In this document: positions 36,175-44,881 of the stretch, piece by piece
How positions within the stretch are numbered: the first letter of the stretch is position 1
Layout of the letters: every line of letters begins with the position of its first letter
NCBI RefSeq assembly: GCF_000775915.1
Contig: NZ_BBLT01000009.1
Span: 1 to 64,000, forward strand
DNA from: Sporocytophaga myxococcoides
GTDB taxonomy: Bacteria > Bacteroidota > Bacteroidia > Cytophagales > Cytophagaceae
DNA length: 64,000 nucleotides
Reading direction: 5' to 3'
Made by a program: the position numbers and the translations under genes
Notes under the pieces: model-generated
What the model was told of the DNA's origin: nothing
The model's input: the letters and a program-made list of their open reading frames with translations, nothing else
The model's database searches: none

Positions 36175-39100
36175 TTAAACTTTCAATAGTGAACCTTCCA
36201 GGATTGCTTTAACTTCCGGCTTACAGCTGCCACATCCCATCCCTGCGCCGGTAATTTTACATAAGTCAGAAAAATCTTTGCAACCTTTTTCAATTGCAGA
36301 CTCAATATTACCTTCTCCAACATTATTGCAAGAACAAACAAGCTTACCGATCACAGGCTCAGCTCCTCCTGCTTTTCCTCTGAGTATTTCTGTTCTTTTA
36401 TCAGATAATTCGGTTTGGTTTTGGATAAGTTCTTTAAACTCCACAAACTCTGATTTATCTCCAAGCAAAATAGCACCGACAAGTTTATCTTCATGGACAA
36501 TACATTTCTTATAATATCTTTGAGCCTGATCCAGAAAGGTTATTTCTTCATATTCCTCTTTTTTATCATGTGGCACATCGGATAACCCCAGAGAGCATAG
36601 CGACAATCCTTCCATTTTTAGTATATTCATTGAAAGTGTCCCTTTGTAATAACTCAACATATCTCCATTTAGATATCTGCCAATCACTTCAGCTTGCTCT
36701 TCTGCAGCTGCTGTGATTCCATAAAGGTTATTATTGAATTCCGCCAATTCTCCCATTGCAAAAATATTAGGATCACTGGTCTGAAGGTATTCATTTACTA
36801 CTACCCCTCTTTTGGACTCCAAGCCTGCTTGCTTTGGTATTTCTATGTTTGGAGTTGTTCCAATGGCAAACACAACTGCTTTACACTCAAGAGTACGTCC
36901 ACTTACTAGTTTTATTCCGGTTAGTTTTTCCCTTCCCGTAAAATATTTTACCTGATCATTATAGAGAATCTCTACCCCTCTGTCTGTGACTTCTTCATGT
37001 AACAGCTCACTTGCCGTTTCATCTAATTGTCTGTCCATTAGCCTTGATGAACGCTGCAATACTGTTACTTCAATACCGATATCTCTAAGCGATGCTGACA
37101 GTTCCAGTCCAAGAAGACCAGCACCGACAATTACAACATGATCTCCAGGAGATGTGTACTCTTTCAGCTTATCAGCATCGTGACGGGTTCTCATAGAAAA
37201 TATCCCTTCAAAGCTCAGTTCAATATCCTTTGGAAGGAATGGTCTGCTCCCCATCCCAAGTATAAGAACATCATAAGTGTGCACTTCGCCTTTTTCATCC
37301 GTGACTGTCTTATTTTCCTTATCAATAGAGACAATACCATTACCCTGATGTAATTTTATTCCGAGACCATCACTCTCCACAGTTGTAAGCTTTACAAGTT
37401 TATGCCATGGCAAAGCTCCACTGATATAATCAGGAAGCATCACTCTGTTATAAAACGGAAATACCTCCTTGCTGAAAACATGAATTTCATCTGTTGTATT
37501 TATTTCCCTATAATAACTTACGAACTTACATGCTCCCGCGCCTGCACCTATTACTACAATTTTCTGTTTAGGCTTTTGATATTTGGTTATTTCTACTGCA
37601 GAAAACTTAAAGTCAGGTTCTTTAGATATAGGATCTATTAATGAACCTGTAAGGTTATTGGCTCTGGCAAAGCTCCTATTAAGAATACGCCCCCAATGCA
37701 TTGGCAGAAACACGACTCCTGATTTTATATCATTCGTTATTCTGGCATTGACTCTAACGCTACCTCTGTCATTTTTAATTAAGACAGGATCTCCGTTTTT
37801 AATACCTCTGATTTCTGCGTCAAGTGGATGGATCTCCACGAAAGGACTATCAATATGTTTCTTGAGTTTATTAACCTTGCCGGTTTTGGTCATTGTGTGC
37901 CATTGATCACGAATTCTTCCAGTAGTGAGAATTAGTGGCAACTCTGAAGAGACTGCTTCAGAATTATTATCATCAGGTACTGAATGAATTTTCGCTCTTT
38001 TGTTGGGAGTGTAAAACTGTTTATCTGTAAACAATCGGGGAGTTCCTTCTGAATCCGATGAAGGGACTGGCCATTGCATAGATCCTTTCTCTTTTAATCT
38101 TTCATGGCTCAATCCACTAATATCAATATTAGTACCTTTAGTTAACTTGCAATGCTCAGCATATATATCAGCGGGAGTAATATAGTTAAATGAATCCCCA
38201 TATCCCATTTTTTGAGCAAGCCTGATAAGAATTTCAGAGTCAGGTATAGCTTCACCAGGAGCTTCTGTAATTTTATTAAGGTAACTTATGCGACGATCTG
38301 AATTAGTCATCGTTCCGCACTTCTCAGTCCATCCGGCTGCAGGAAGAACAAGATCAGCAAATTTTGCAGTATCTGATGTATTAAAGACATCCTGAACTAC
38401 AACAAATCTGGCATTTTTCAAACCCTCTTCAACGATATTCGAATTTGGAAGGCTTACAAGTGGATTGGTACACATAATCCAAATGGCTTTCATCTTACCA
38501 CTTTTAAGAGACTCAAACATTTCTGTTGCAGAAAGCCCTGGCTTATCAGGAACAGAAGGTACCCCCCAGAAGTCTGCAATTTCTTTTCTATGCTCCGGGT
38601 TTTTCATATCCCGGTGAGCAGACAAAAGATTACTTAGCCCACCAACTTCACGACCCCCCATAGCATTTGGTTGTCCGGTAAGTGAAAACGGGCCGGAACC
38701 AGGTTTTCCGATCTGACCAGTAATGAGACTTAAGTTTAATAAGCTTAAATTCTTGTTAACTCCGACAACACTCTGGTTTAAGCCCATTGCCCACATGGTA
38801 ATAAAACCTTCAGCCCTTCCAATATATTCTATAGCCCAACGGATATCATCCAGTCTTACACCACAGATATTAGCAGCTTCTTTAAGTGTACGTTTCATTA
38901 CCTGCTCTTTGTAAGCTTCAAATCCATCTGTGTGGTTTATAATAAAATCCAAGTCTATTTTTTCTCTTTCTATAAGTCCTCTTCCAATTGCATTATACAA
39001 GACAATATCAGTCCCGGGATTGATCTGCAAATGAATATCCGCCATTGATGCGGTCTGAGTCTTTCTTGGATCTACGACTATTATTTTTGTATTAGGGTTC

Positions 39101-39687
39101 TTCGATTTGTGGGCTTCCAGTCTTCTGAAAATAATCGGATGGCACCAGGCAGGATTTGCACCTGTTATCAAAAAAGTATCAGCAAGCTCAATATCATCAT
39201 AGCAAACAGGAACAGAATCTTCTCCAAGTGCCAGCTTGTATCCTGCAACAGCTGAGCTCATACATAATCTTGAGTTTGTATCAATGTTATTGGTTCCCCA
39301 AAATCCTTTTACCAGTTTATTTGCTACATAATATTCTTCCGTCAGCATCTGGCCTGAAGCATACAACCCTACGGAATCCGGCCCATATTTCAGGATAAAA
39401 TTTTTAAATACCGCAGCAGCTCTGTCCAATGCACTATCCCAAGATACTCTCTGCATCTGATCTCCGCGGCTGTATCTCATCATAGGATACAATAATCTGT
39501 CGCTTTTGTCATTTACAGTGTAGTGGAGATTCATTCCTTTAGAACAAAGCATTCCTTTGCTTCCCGGATGATCCGGATTCCCTTTTACATTGATTTTTCC
39601 CTTTTTATCCTTTTCGACTATAATACCGCAGCCAACTCCGCAATAGGAACAAGTAGATTTTAAACTTTCTTTAGGGTTTGATGACAT
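36175..39687 (-). CDS. nasA: Fused assimilatory nitrate reductase: molybdopterin-FAD-BFD three-part protein
   Basis: 1170 residues. Part 1 (~8-690): bis-MGD oxidoreductase with a [4Fe-4S] site (C13, C16, C20, C48), catalytic-region motifs TNSRLCMSSAV and GANPAWCHPI, and the C-terminal dinucleotide-binding domain (RIRDQWHTMTKTGKV). Part 2 (~708-1000): NAD(P)H/FAD pyridine-nucleotide-disulfide oxidoreductase domain (VVIGAGAGACKF with G714, VVIGAGLLGLELSASL; FAD-binding MGELAEF). Part 3 (~1110-1165): BFD-like [2Fe-2S] domain (C1118, C1120, C1152, C1155). The fusion should take electrons from NAD(P)H through FAD and FeS to Mo and reduce nitrate to nitrite in the cytoplasm. No Tat signal is present, fitting an assimilatory enzyme. 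It combines what are separate NasA and NasB-like parts in other bacteria. Confidence 0.92.
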   Translation of the reverse strand: MSSNPKESLKSTCSYCGVGCGIIVEKDKKGKINVKGNPDHPGSKGMLCSKGMNLHYTVNDKSDRLLYPMMRYSRGDQMQRVSWDSALDRAAAVFKNFILKYGPDSVGLYASGQMLTEEYYVANKLVKGFWGTNNIDTNSRLCMSSAVAGYKLALGEDSVPVCYDDIELADTFLITGANPAWCHPIIFRRLEAHKSKNPNTKIIVVDPRKTQTASMADIHLQINPGTDIVLYNAIGRGLIEREKIDLDFIINHTDGFEAYKEQVMKRTLKEAANICGVRLDDIRWAIEYIGRAEGFITMWAMGLNQSVVGVNKNLSLLNLSLITGQIGKPGSGPFSLTGQPNAMGGREVGGLSNLLSAHRDMKNPEHRKEIADFWGVPSVPDKPGLSATEMFESLKSGKMKAIWIMCTNPLVSLPNSNIVEEGLKNARFVVVQDVFNTSDTAKFADLVLPAAGWTEKCGTMTNSDRRISYLNKITEAPGEAIPDSEILIRLAQKMGYGDSFNYITPADIYAEHCKLTKGTNIDISGLSHERLKEKGSMQWPVPSSDSEGTPRLFTDKQFYTPNKRAKIHSVPDDNNSEAVSSELPLILTTGRIRDQWHTMTKTGKVNKLKKHIDSPFVEIHPLDAEIRGIKNGDPVLIKNDRGSVRVNARITNDIKSGVVFLPMHWGRILNRSFARANNLTGSLIDPISKEPDFKFSAVEITKYQKPKQKIVVIGAGAGACKFVSYYREINTTDEIHVFSKEVFPFYNRVMLPDYISGALPWHKLVKLTTVESDGLGIKLHQGNGIVSIDKENKTVTDEKGEVHTYDVLILGMGSRPFLPKDIELSFEGIFSMRTRHDADKLKEYTSPGDHVVIVGAGLLGLELSASLRDIGIEVTVLQRSSRLMDRQLDETASELLHEEVTDRGVEILYNDQVKYFTGREKLTGIKLVSGRTLECKAVVFAIGTTPNIEIPKQAGLESKRGVVVNEYLQTSDPNIFAMGELAEFNNNLYGITAAAEEQAEVIGRYLNGDMLSYYKGTLSMNILKMEGLSLCSLGLSDVPHDKKEEYEEITFLDQAQRYYKKCIVHEDKLVGAILLGDKSEFVEFKELIQNQTELSDKRTEILRGKAGGAEPVIGKLVCSCNNVGEGNIESAIEKGCKDFSDLCKITGAGMGCGSCKPEVKAILEGSLLKV

Positions 39688-40211
39688 AGCCTTATTCTTT
39701 AAATTACTAAAACTCTACTTATTCTAAAATTGAGTCATTAATGTACTGTAAATTCAAATATCCAAATAGTATTTTTGTTTATTGACATAAAATTTTAACC
39801 TATCATGACAAATTTTTATGTTTTTTTTAACAAATAACCTTCAAAATCAAACATAACAAAAATCAAACTAAAAAATAAGTAAAACTACCTATTTTTTAAA
39901 TAAAAAAATAAGTAGTCAAGAAAAGCTAATATTGCATTATTCTAAGAAACAAGGTATAATATTTACTTTTGGATTCTTAAATTTGAATTTTACGGCAAAA
40001 TATGACTAGGACTATAAGTAGTTTACCCCTAGTTCATAAAATGGAGGAGTTCTTTTAATTTTAAATAAAAAATGAGGTTTTAAACCCAAAAAATAAGATG
40101 CTGTTTATAAAAAAATCAATTGTATTGAAATAACACTTTAAATGAGATACTGGTTTTAATGAATATGATCTAGTCTTTTTTTAGGACAGATTAAAATTTA
40201 CTCTTTTTACT
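39688..40211. other. 524-bp upstream region of nitrate reductase
   Basis: Extremely AT-rich. Besides the AAAAATAAGTA repeats at 39870-39914 there is a TACTTATT half-site at 39716-39723, 29 bases upstream of the ATG. No ORF and no clear -7 box. Confidence 0.45.
39870..39914. promoter_or_regulatory. Triple AAAAATAAGTA repeat, candidate operator of nitrate reductase
   Basis: AAAAAATAAGTA (39870-39881) faces TACCTATTTTTT (39886-39897, one mismatch from a perfect dyad). A third, direct copy is at 39904-39914. The same half-site forms the palindrome at 35815-35840. Confidence 0.45.
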
Positions 40212-40559
40212 TTATCTTTCCTTTAAAAAAACAGTTCCCCTCCCTACATTATCCTTTACAATATCAGAAATAGTAAATGTGACAAAATCTCCTTTGACTC
40301 CAATCGCTGTTCCTTGAGGTTTTCCAAAAACTTCCATATGTTGAATGACAAGAAGTTTATTAATGTTATCAATCTCTACAATAAGTTTATCACTATTCTT
40401 TATGTTTCCGGTTTTAATTTGTCCACTAACTACTAGTCTTCCGTCCGAAAGCTGAAAAACATCCTCTGCAATGAAGACAAATATTTCAGGTTTAAAATCT
40501 TTAACAGGTACAAATGATAATTGCAGGAAAATAATAAGTGTTTTAAAAATCCCTTTCAT
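40212..40559 (-). CDS. Secreted small protein with EF-Tu domain-2-like fold
   Basis: 115 residues with an N-terminal hydrophobic segment (KGIFKTLIIFLQLSFVPV), probably a signal peptide. The mature part has AEDVFQLSDGRLVVSGQIKTGNIKNSDKLIVEI and IGVKGDFVTFTISD...VGRGTVFL. This follows the pattern of the beta-barrel domain 2 of translational GTPases (DVF-x-GRGxVVxGxIxxGxIKxGD). There is no GTPase domain. Its role outside the cytoplasm is unknown. Confidence 0.6.
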   Translation of the reverse strand: MKGIFKTLIIFLQLSFVPVKDFKPEIFVFIAEDVFQLSDGRLVVSGQIKTGNIKNSDKLIVEIDNINKLLVIQHMEVFGKPQGTAIGVKGDFVTFTISDIVKDNVGRGTVFLKER

Positions 40560-40654
40560 TTGATCTAAGTCGTAATGATAATCAAATCACAATTTACTCA
40601 AAAAAAATTCGATGCAGAAGAGAATCTTTGAACCTGATCCAATCAAAGGTACTT

Positions 40655-40885
40655 TTAATCTTCTAGTTCTTCACAAAAGAACTCTGCTTGTTTCATTTTA
40701 TGAATAATTTCTTCTGGAGATAATGAATTGCATTCTATTCTCAAAACTTTGTCTTGATCATCCATGTCAACTGTCCAACTGATCTCATCTTTATATTCCA
40801 CTAAAGCTTCTTGTATCATTTCCTGATAAGTTAAAACTTTCTTATCCGTTTTGAAGACTAATACGTTTTCAAATTGCTTTCTCAT
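40655..40885 (-). CDS. Small ferredoxin-like-fold (HMA-like) protein without CxxC
   Basis: 76 residues. The pattern VLVFKTDKK...ISWTVDMDDQDKVLRIECNSLSPEEIIHKMKQAEFFCEELED suggests a beta-alpha-beta-beta-alpha-beta fold like heavy-metal-associated domains. The metal-binding CxxC is absent, so metal transport is not supported. It may be a Bacteroidota-specific small protein. Isolated, with no partner evident. Confidence 0.55.
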   Translation of the reverse strand: MRKQFENVLVFKTDKKVLTYQEMIQEALVEYKDEISWTVDMDDQDKVLRIECNSLSPEEIIHKMKQAEFFCEELED

Positions 40886-40931
40886 AACTATATCCGTCTA
40901 CAGTTTAATTATCTTATATTCAAGTTATTTT

Positions 40932-42002
40932 TCAAATCTTCATAATTACAGGCATTTCCAGAAAGTTTTCAAGTCTTTTAATCTCATCTTTGATTGCAGC
41001 ATGCTTCATCTTACTGAGGTTATCAAAGAGTTGAAAATCCAGAATTACTTTTCCTTTGGAATGTATTCTTTTCCAGATTCCGACCACTTTCCCATTTACA
41101 ATAACTGTAGGATAAAACAATCCATTTACAGTAATGACTTTCCTGCTTTGCTCAGCATCCAGAAACAAGTCTCGATTTTTGTATCCTAATATATATTCAT
41201 CAAAAGCCGGAAGCAGATATACTTTATCAGGTAAAGGATTTTTCTCAAGACTACCATAGAACCAATATTGGGATTGGTTCAAAGTTTCTTTAGTCATCCT
41301 GGATAGTATAGATTCAAAAGCATTTTTTGCATCTGCATTTGATAATCCTGACCAGTTTATAAAATCTTCAAAAGTTGCAGGTCCATGACTTTGAAAATAT
41401 CTTTTGGCAAGTTCAGGTAAGGCATCTTTTCGTTCTAGGGTATTGGCTTTAGGAGCCCAGGCATCAAGCAGCGTAAAGGTTGTCTCTTTACCTTTCATTG
41501 GTCCCTGGCAAATGATCTTCTCAAGAGATGCTCGGTTAATCAGATATACTCCTCTGTTTTCCTCAGGAGAAATTTTATGTTCATTAAGTTTTGAATAAAG
41601 CTCCTGTCTGGTAAGAAACTTGCCATCTAACTCTTTAGAAAAGATCCTAAATGCTTTTGAAAATATTTTTTCATCCAGGCCTACACTATAATACTGTTTC
41701 TGCATTCGATTAATAACCGCAGAACCAGCCAGATCAAGTATCCATTTTATATCTTTGGAAGATACAATATGCAGAGTTCCCCTCAATGCAGAAGTTCTCA
41801 AAATTGACCCGTCATTGATACTTTTTATAATAGTTGATTCTGAAGAATTGAGTAGCCGTAAACCAATTGCCAATTTAGATGCCGAAAAATCCTGAGATTG
41901 AATAACACCTGATTTTTGCACTACTTCCTCACAAGTTTTTTTATTGCTATTCACCAGCCCATGATTTATAAGTCTATAGTATAAAATATCCGAAGGCGTC
42001 AT
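40932..42002 (-). CDS. Winged-helix DNA glycosylase-like protein (AlkZ/HTH_42 family)
   Basis: The open frame reaches 42062, but the ATG at 42002 (MTPSDILYYRLINHGL) fits the family start and is preferred (356 residues). Family marks: GVIQSQDFSASKLAIGLRL with a Gln-x-Gln motif, ILRTSALRGTLHIV, and the late FDEYILGYKNRDL segment. AlkZ-type enzymes of this family unhook interstrand cross-links, and the QxQ motif places it closer to AlkZ-like than to YcaQ/AlkX proteins (family knowledge). Whether it acts on cross-links here is unknown. Confidence 0.8.
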   Translation of the reverse strand: MTPSDILYYRLINHGLVNSNKKTCEEVVQKSGVIQSQDFSASKLAIGLRLLNSSESTIIKSINDGSILRTSALRGTLHIVSSKDIKWILDLAGSAVINRMQKQYYSVGLDEKIFSKAFRIFSKELDGKFLTRQELYSKLNEHKISPEENRGVYLINRASLEKIICQGPMKGKETTFTLLDAWAPKANTLERKDALPELAKRYFQSHGPATFEDFINWSGLSNADAKNAFESILSRMTKETLNQSQYWFYGSLEKNPLPDKVYLLPAFDEYILGYKNRDLFLDAEQSRKVITVNGLFYPTVIVNGKVVGIWKRIHSKGKVILDFQLFDNLSKMKHAAIKDEIKRLENFLEMPVIMKI

Positions 42003-42086
42003 GTTCAAAGTATTTATATAAAGCGATCTTATCAATACAAATAAAAAGAGAATGACTGACAACAGTGTGTCAGTAGGAAATAAAAA

Positions 42087-42132
42087 AGCACCAGATTCAT
42101 ATATTGAAAAATCTGATGCTATTTTATTTATT
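42087..42132 (-). terminator. Terminator after Smr-domain gene
   Basis: An 11-bp stem with one mismatch (AGCACCAGATT / AATCTGATGCT). On the minus strand it is followed by TTTTTTATTT. It lies 26 bases past the stop of the gene ending at 42146. Confidence 0.75.
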
Positions 42133-42145
42133 GAGTAGTATATTC

Positions 42146-42616
42146 TTACGCTTTGAATTTAACAAGGGTAACGTGGTCTCCTCCTTTCTCACGGACTTCA
42201 TCTGCTACACTTTCTACTTCTTTGTATTTTCTCAGGAAAGATCTTACTGTATCTTTTAATACACCACTTCCTCTTCCATGCACGATCCTTGCTTCCGGCA
42301 AACCCAACAGAAGAGCATCATCAACCCAGTTGGTTAATAAGTTAATTACATCTTCTTTAGCTTTGCCTCTAACATCAAGCTCAAACTGAAAGTGTAGTAA
42401 CTTCTCTTTAGTGTCTATAGTAATATTTCCGGAATCAAAAGAGGCTGACTTTGTTGCCTCTGCCGGTGGTTGAGAAAAGGTGACTTTATTTTTCTTAACA
42501 GTCATTTTCATAATACCCATAGCAACTTCAAGGTCGTTGCCTTTAACAGAAAGGACTTCTACTGCAGTGTCCTGACCATTGATTTTCACAAAGTCTCCTG
42601 GTTTTATTTCGCTCAT
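42146..42616 (-). CDS. Free-standing Smr-domain protein resembling the C-terminus of MutS2
   Basis: 156 residues. The N-terminal part (~1-50; IKPGDFVKINGQDTAVEVLSVKGNDLEVAMGIMKMTV) matches the KOW-like segment that precedes the Smr domain in MutS2. The C-terminal ~80 residues are a full Smr domain (FELDVRGKAKEDV, ARIVHGRGSGVLKDTVRSFLRKY). The MutS2 ATPase and clamp domains are missing. Smr domains nick or cleave branched DNA or RNA (the HGxG motif is present). It may be a natural split-off of MutS2 or act on stalled ribosome mRNA; the sequence cannot decide. Confidence 0.82.
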   Translation of the reverse strand: MSEIKPGDFVKINGQDTAVEVLSVKGNDLEVAMGIMKMTVKKNKVTFSQPPAEATKSASFDSGNITIDTKEKLLHFQFELDVRGKAKEDVINLLTNWVDDALLLGLPEARIVHGRGSGVLKDTVRSFLRKYKEVESVADEVREKGGDHVTLVKFKA

Positions 42617-42871
42617 AGCTATAAAAATCTATTTTTATATTAATCAAAAATAGAATTTCCCTTTGCATTAACAAGAGTGAAGTATAATTTTTTGAATTGA
42701 TCTAGTCCCCTAAAATATGAATTGAACTACTTATAAGTAGATGATCATTAGTGTGATAATTCAAAGTATAAATACAACAAGGTTCATTACCCTCTTGGAG
42801 AATGAGCTATGATATCTCTAATAAATATGAAGTTTAAAAAATAGCCACAAGATATTGCTGATTAAACCGAA

Positions 42872-43345
42872 TTAAGCTGCACCAAGTCTCAATGGTCTAA
42901 ACGTTTCATAACAATTCCTGATTTTCCTGACAGTACTGTTAAAGAAATGTTTCTGAACGATATAAGTAAGCGCATTAACAGTAAATGAAGAAAACAGAAA
43001 ATAATTGGCTCCCATTTTACTCGCTTTACTCTTTTCTTCGTTTGAAAGGTGTTCGTTCATTATGACAATAATTACATTTTCCTTTTCAAGTTGGGAAGCA
43101 TTGGCATAATCTTTCAGGAAATCCCATCCATCAACAATTGGAGTGTTCATATCAAGCAGCACCAATATTTTAGATTCCTTTAATTTTTTGCCTAAATGAA
43201 GATGGTCTAGATACAGAAATGCATGGCCTCCATTGAGAGCGAGCTTAATTTGTTCTGCCATTCCTGTGGATTCAATGGAAGATTTTATACGGCTTGTGAA
43301 ATCGCTGTTTTTGCCTACAATTATTACCTGGTCAATTTTTTGCAT
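42872..43345 (-). CDS. Stand-alone degenerate response-regulator receiver protein
   Basis: 157 residues with a receiver fold: VIIVGKNSDFTSRI (beta1), VLLDMNTPIVDGWDFL with phospho-acceptor-position D65, and VIIVIMNEH. The acidic pair after beta1 is lost (GKNSD instead of DDD-type) and the conserved Lys before Pro-Phe is replaced (FLFSSF instead of xxKPF). No output domain. It is probably not phosphorylated in the normal way and may act as a protein-protein switch. No kinase lies next to it. Confidence 0.82.
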   Translation of the reverse strand: MQKIDQVIIVGKNSDFTSRIKSSIESTGMAEQIKLALNGGHAFLYLDHLHLGKKLKESKILVLLDMNTPIVDGWDFLKDYANASQLEKENVIIVIMNEHLSNEEKSKASKMGANYFLFSSFTVNALTYIVQKHFFNSTVRKIRNCYETFRPLRLGAA

Positions 43346-43684
43346 AACGGTATAAGTAAGGTTTCAATGTATTTTTACGAAATAAATTAAAGTATAGTTA
43401 CACAGGGAAATTCGATAAAGAAGTAAAATTAATGGATAAGACTTAAAAACCGAAAGTTTTAATTTATATTTAATGCAGATTAAATAGAATTTAAACAAGA
43501 ACCTTAACCAACAATCCTGTTTTTATTCAATTTTACTGCAGCAAGGTAAACTATTTATAGGAAAAATACAACTGAACTTCAGCTCGTTACAACAAGTTCT
43601 GACTTTTTTTTTTAATCGAAATCACAAAAAAATACCTGAAAGAGAGCTTTCAGGTATTAATTACTGAGGATTTAAATATTATCT
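43346..43684. other. 339-bp intergenic region
   Basis: Holds the terminator at 43631-43658. The rest is AT-rich with no coding-like ORF or clear promoter. Confidence 0.5.
43625..43658 (-). terminator. Rho-independent terminator after TPR gene
   Basis: A perfect 12-bp stem (AATACCTGAAAG / CTTTCAGGTATT) with an AGAG loop, followed on the minus strand by TTTTT. Confidence 0.85.
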
Positions 43685-44788
43685 TTATTTTTTAACAGAC
43701 TTATTTAATTCTTTAATTAACACATCAAGTTGTTGCTTGTCGCTAGGCTCTTCTGCTTTTGCCAGTGCTTTTTGTGCATGATCAAGAGATCTTTTGAATA
43801 AATCGTCAATCTCAGCTTCAAGTACTTTTCCTTCTTTCTGATACGCTCCTACGCTTAGGGTTCCAAGTTTTTGATGTTTCTCTTTTCCAGTATTGTAATA
43901 AATAACAGCTGTGTTAAAATTGGCAATCAAATCATTTGGTTCAATGGATAACACCTTTCCGTATGTATGCAAAGCTTTATCCGTATCTGTTTTACCATAC
44001 AATACAGCAAGCTGGTTCAGAAGATTTATATCATTTGGGTTATTCTTAATCAGATTTTCTATAGATGCTGCCGCTTCTGAATCTTTACCTGTTTGCAAAT
44101 AAAGATTTTTTTGAAGCTCCAGAAGCGTCTTATTGTTTGGGAAATCCACCAATCCTTTTTTAACTGTTGCAAGTGCTTTCTCAGGACTTTTTTCTATTTC
44201 ATTTTCAATTGTTATCTGATAATAATATAGAATAGGGCTTTTGTAGTTCAGAGAATTTAGTTTTACTACACTGTTTTTAATGACATTCATTTCTTGAATC
44301 TGTTCAGCGGCATAAATAGCATTGATATATGCAAGTGTATCAGCAGGTTTTATTTTTTGGGCAATTTCAAAACTTGAGATGGCTTGTTTATAGTTACTAG
44401 CCTCATATTCTGCAAATCCTTTATTTATAAACAAGCCCCATATTTCCTGCAATTTTACAGAAGACATTTTTGAATATTCTCCTTTAGATTGTTCCAATTC
44501 GACAGCTTTGTTATAGGATTCATAGGAAGTCTGAAGTGCTTCCGGTGCAGCAGCCTTTACTTCAGCCTTCTGATTCATTGCAATGTCCTGATATATCAGT
44601 CCTTTATAATACCAGGTTTTTGCATTGGCCTTTGTTTTTTCGTGTTGACTTGCTCCGTCAATTTCCTGTTTCGCTTTTATCAAATCCCCATCTCTATGAT
44701 AAAGGATTGCATTGGTAACAGCAGAGTTCTGGGCGACTCCAATCAGACAACATCCACTTAATATTACACTCAAAAAGATTCTTTTCAT
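43685..44788 (-). CDS. Periplasmic TPR-repeat protein
   Basis: 367 residues with a signal peptide (MKRIFLSVILSGCCLIGVAQ). At least six tetratricopeptide-like helix pairs run through the sequence, for example AKTWYYKGLIYQDIAMN, FINKGFAEYEASNYKQAISSFEIAQKIKP, DINLLNQLAVLYGKTDTDKALHTYGKVLSIEP and LIANFNTAVIYYNTGKEKHQ. TPR arrays bind other proteins; the partner is unknown. Short spacing (~90 bases) to gyrA is interrupted by a strong terminator, so it is not in the gyrA operon. Confidence 0.85.
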   Translation of the reverse strand: MKRIFLSVILSGCCLIGVAQNSAVTNAILYHRDGDLIKAKQEIDGASQHEKTKANAKTWYYKGLIYQDIAMNQKAEVKAAAPEALQTSYESYNKAVELEQSKGEYSKMSSVKLQEIWGLFINKGFAEYEASNYKQAISSFEIAQKIKPADTLAYINAIYAAEQIQEMNVIKNSVVKLNSLNYKSPILYYYQITIENEIEKSPEKALATVKKGLVDFPNNKTLLELQKNLYLQTGKDSEAAASIENLIKNNPNDINLLNQLAVLYGKTDTDKALHTYGKVLSIEPNDLIANFNTAVIYYNTGKEKHQKLGTLSVGAYQKEGKVLEAEIDDLFKRSLDHAQKALAKAEEPSDKQQLDVLIKELNKSVKK

Positions 44789-44844
44789 AGCTAAATCAAT
44801 TCTTTAGATTTATATAGTTAAAAGACTGTTTATGTGATATTTAT

Positions 44845-44875
44845 AAAAAAATGCCGAAATAAAATTCCGGCATTT
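44845..44875 (-). terminator. gyrA terminator
   Basis: An 8-bp stem (AAATGCCG / CGGCATTT) with an AT-rich loop, followed by T7 on the minus strand, starting 6 bases past the gyrA stop. Confidence 0.85.
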
Positions 44876-44881
44876 CTAAAT

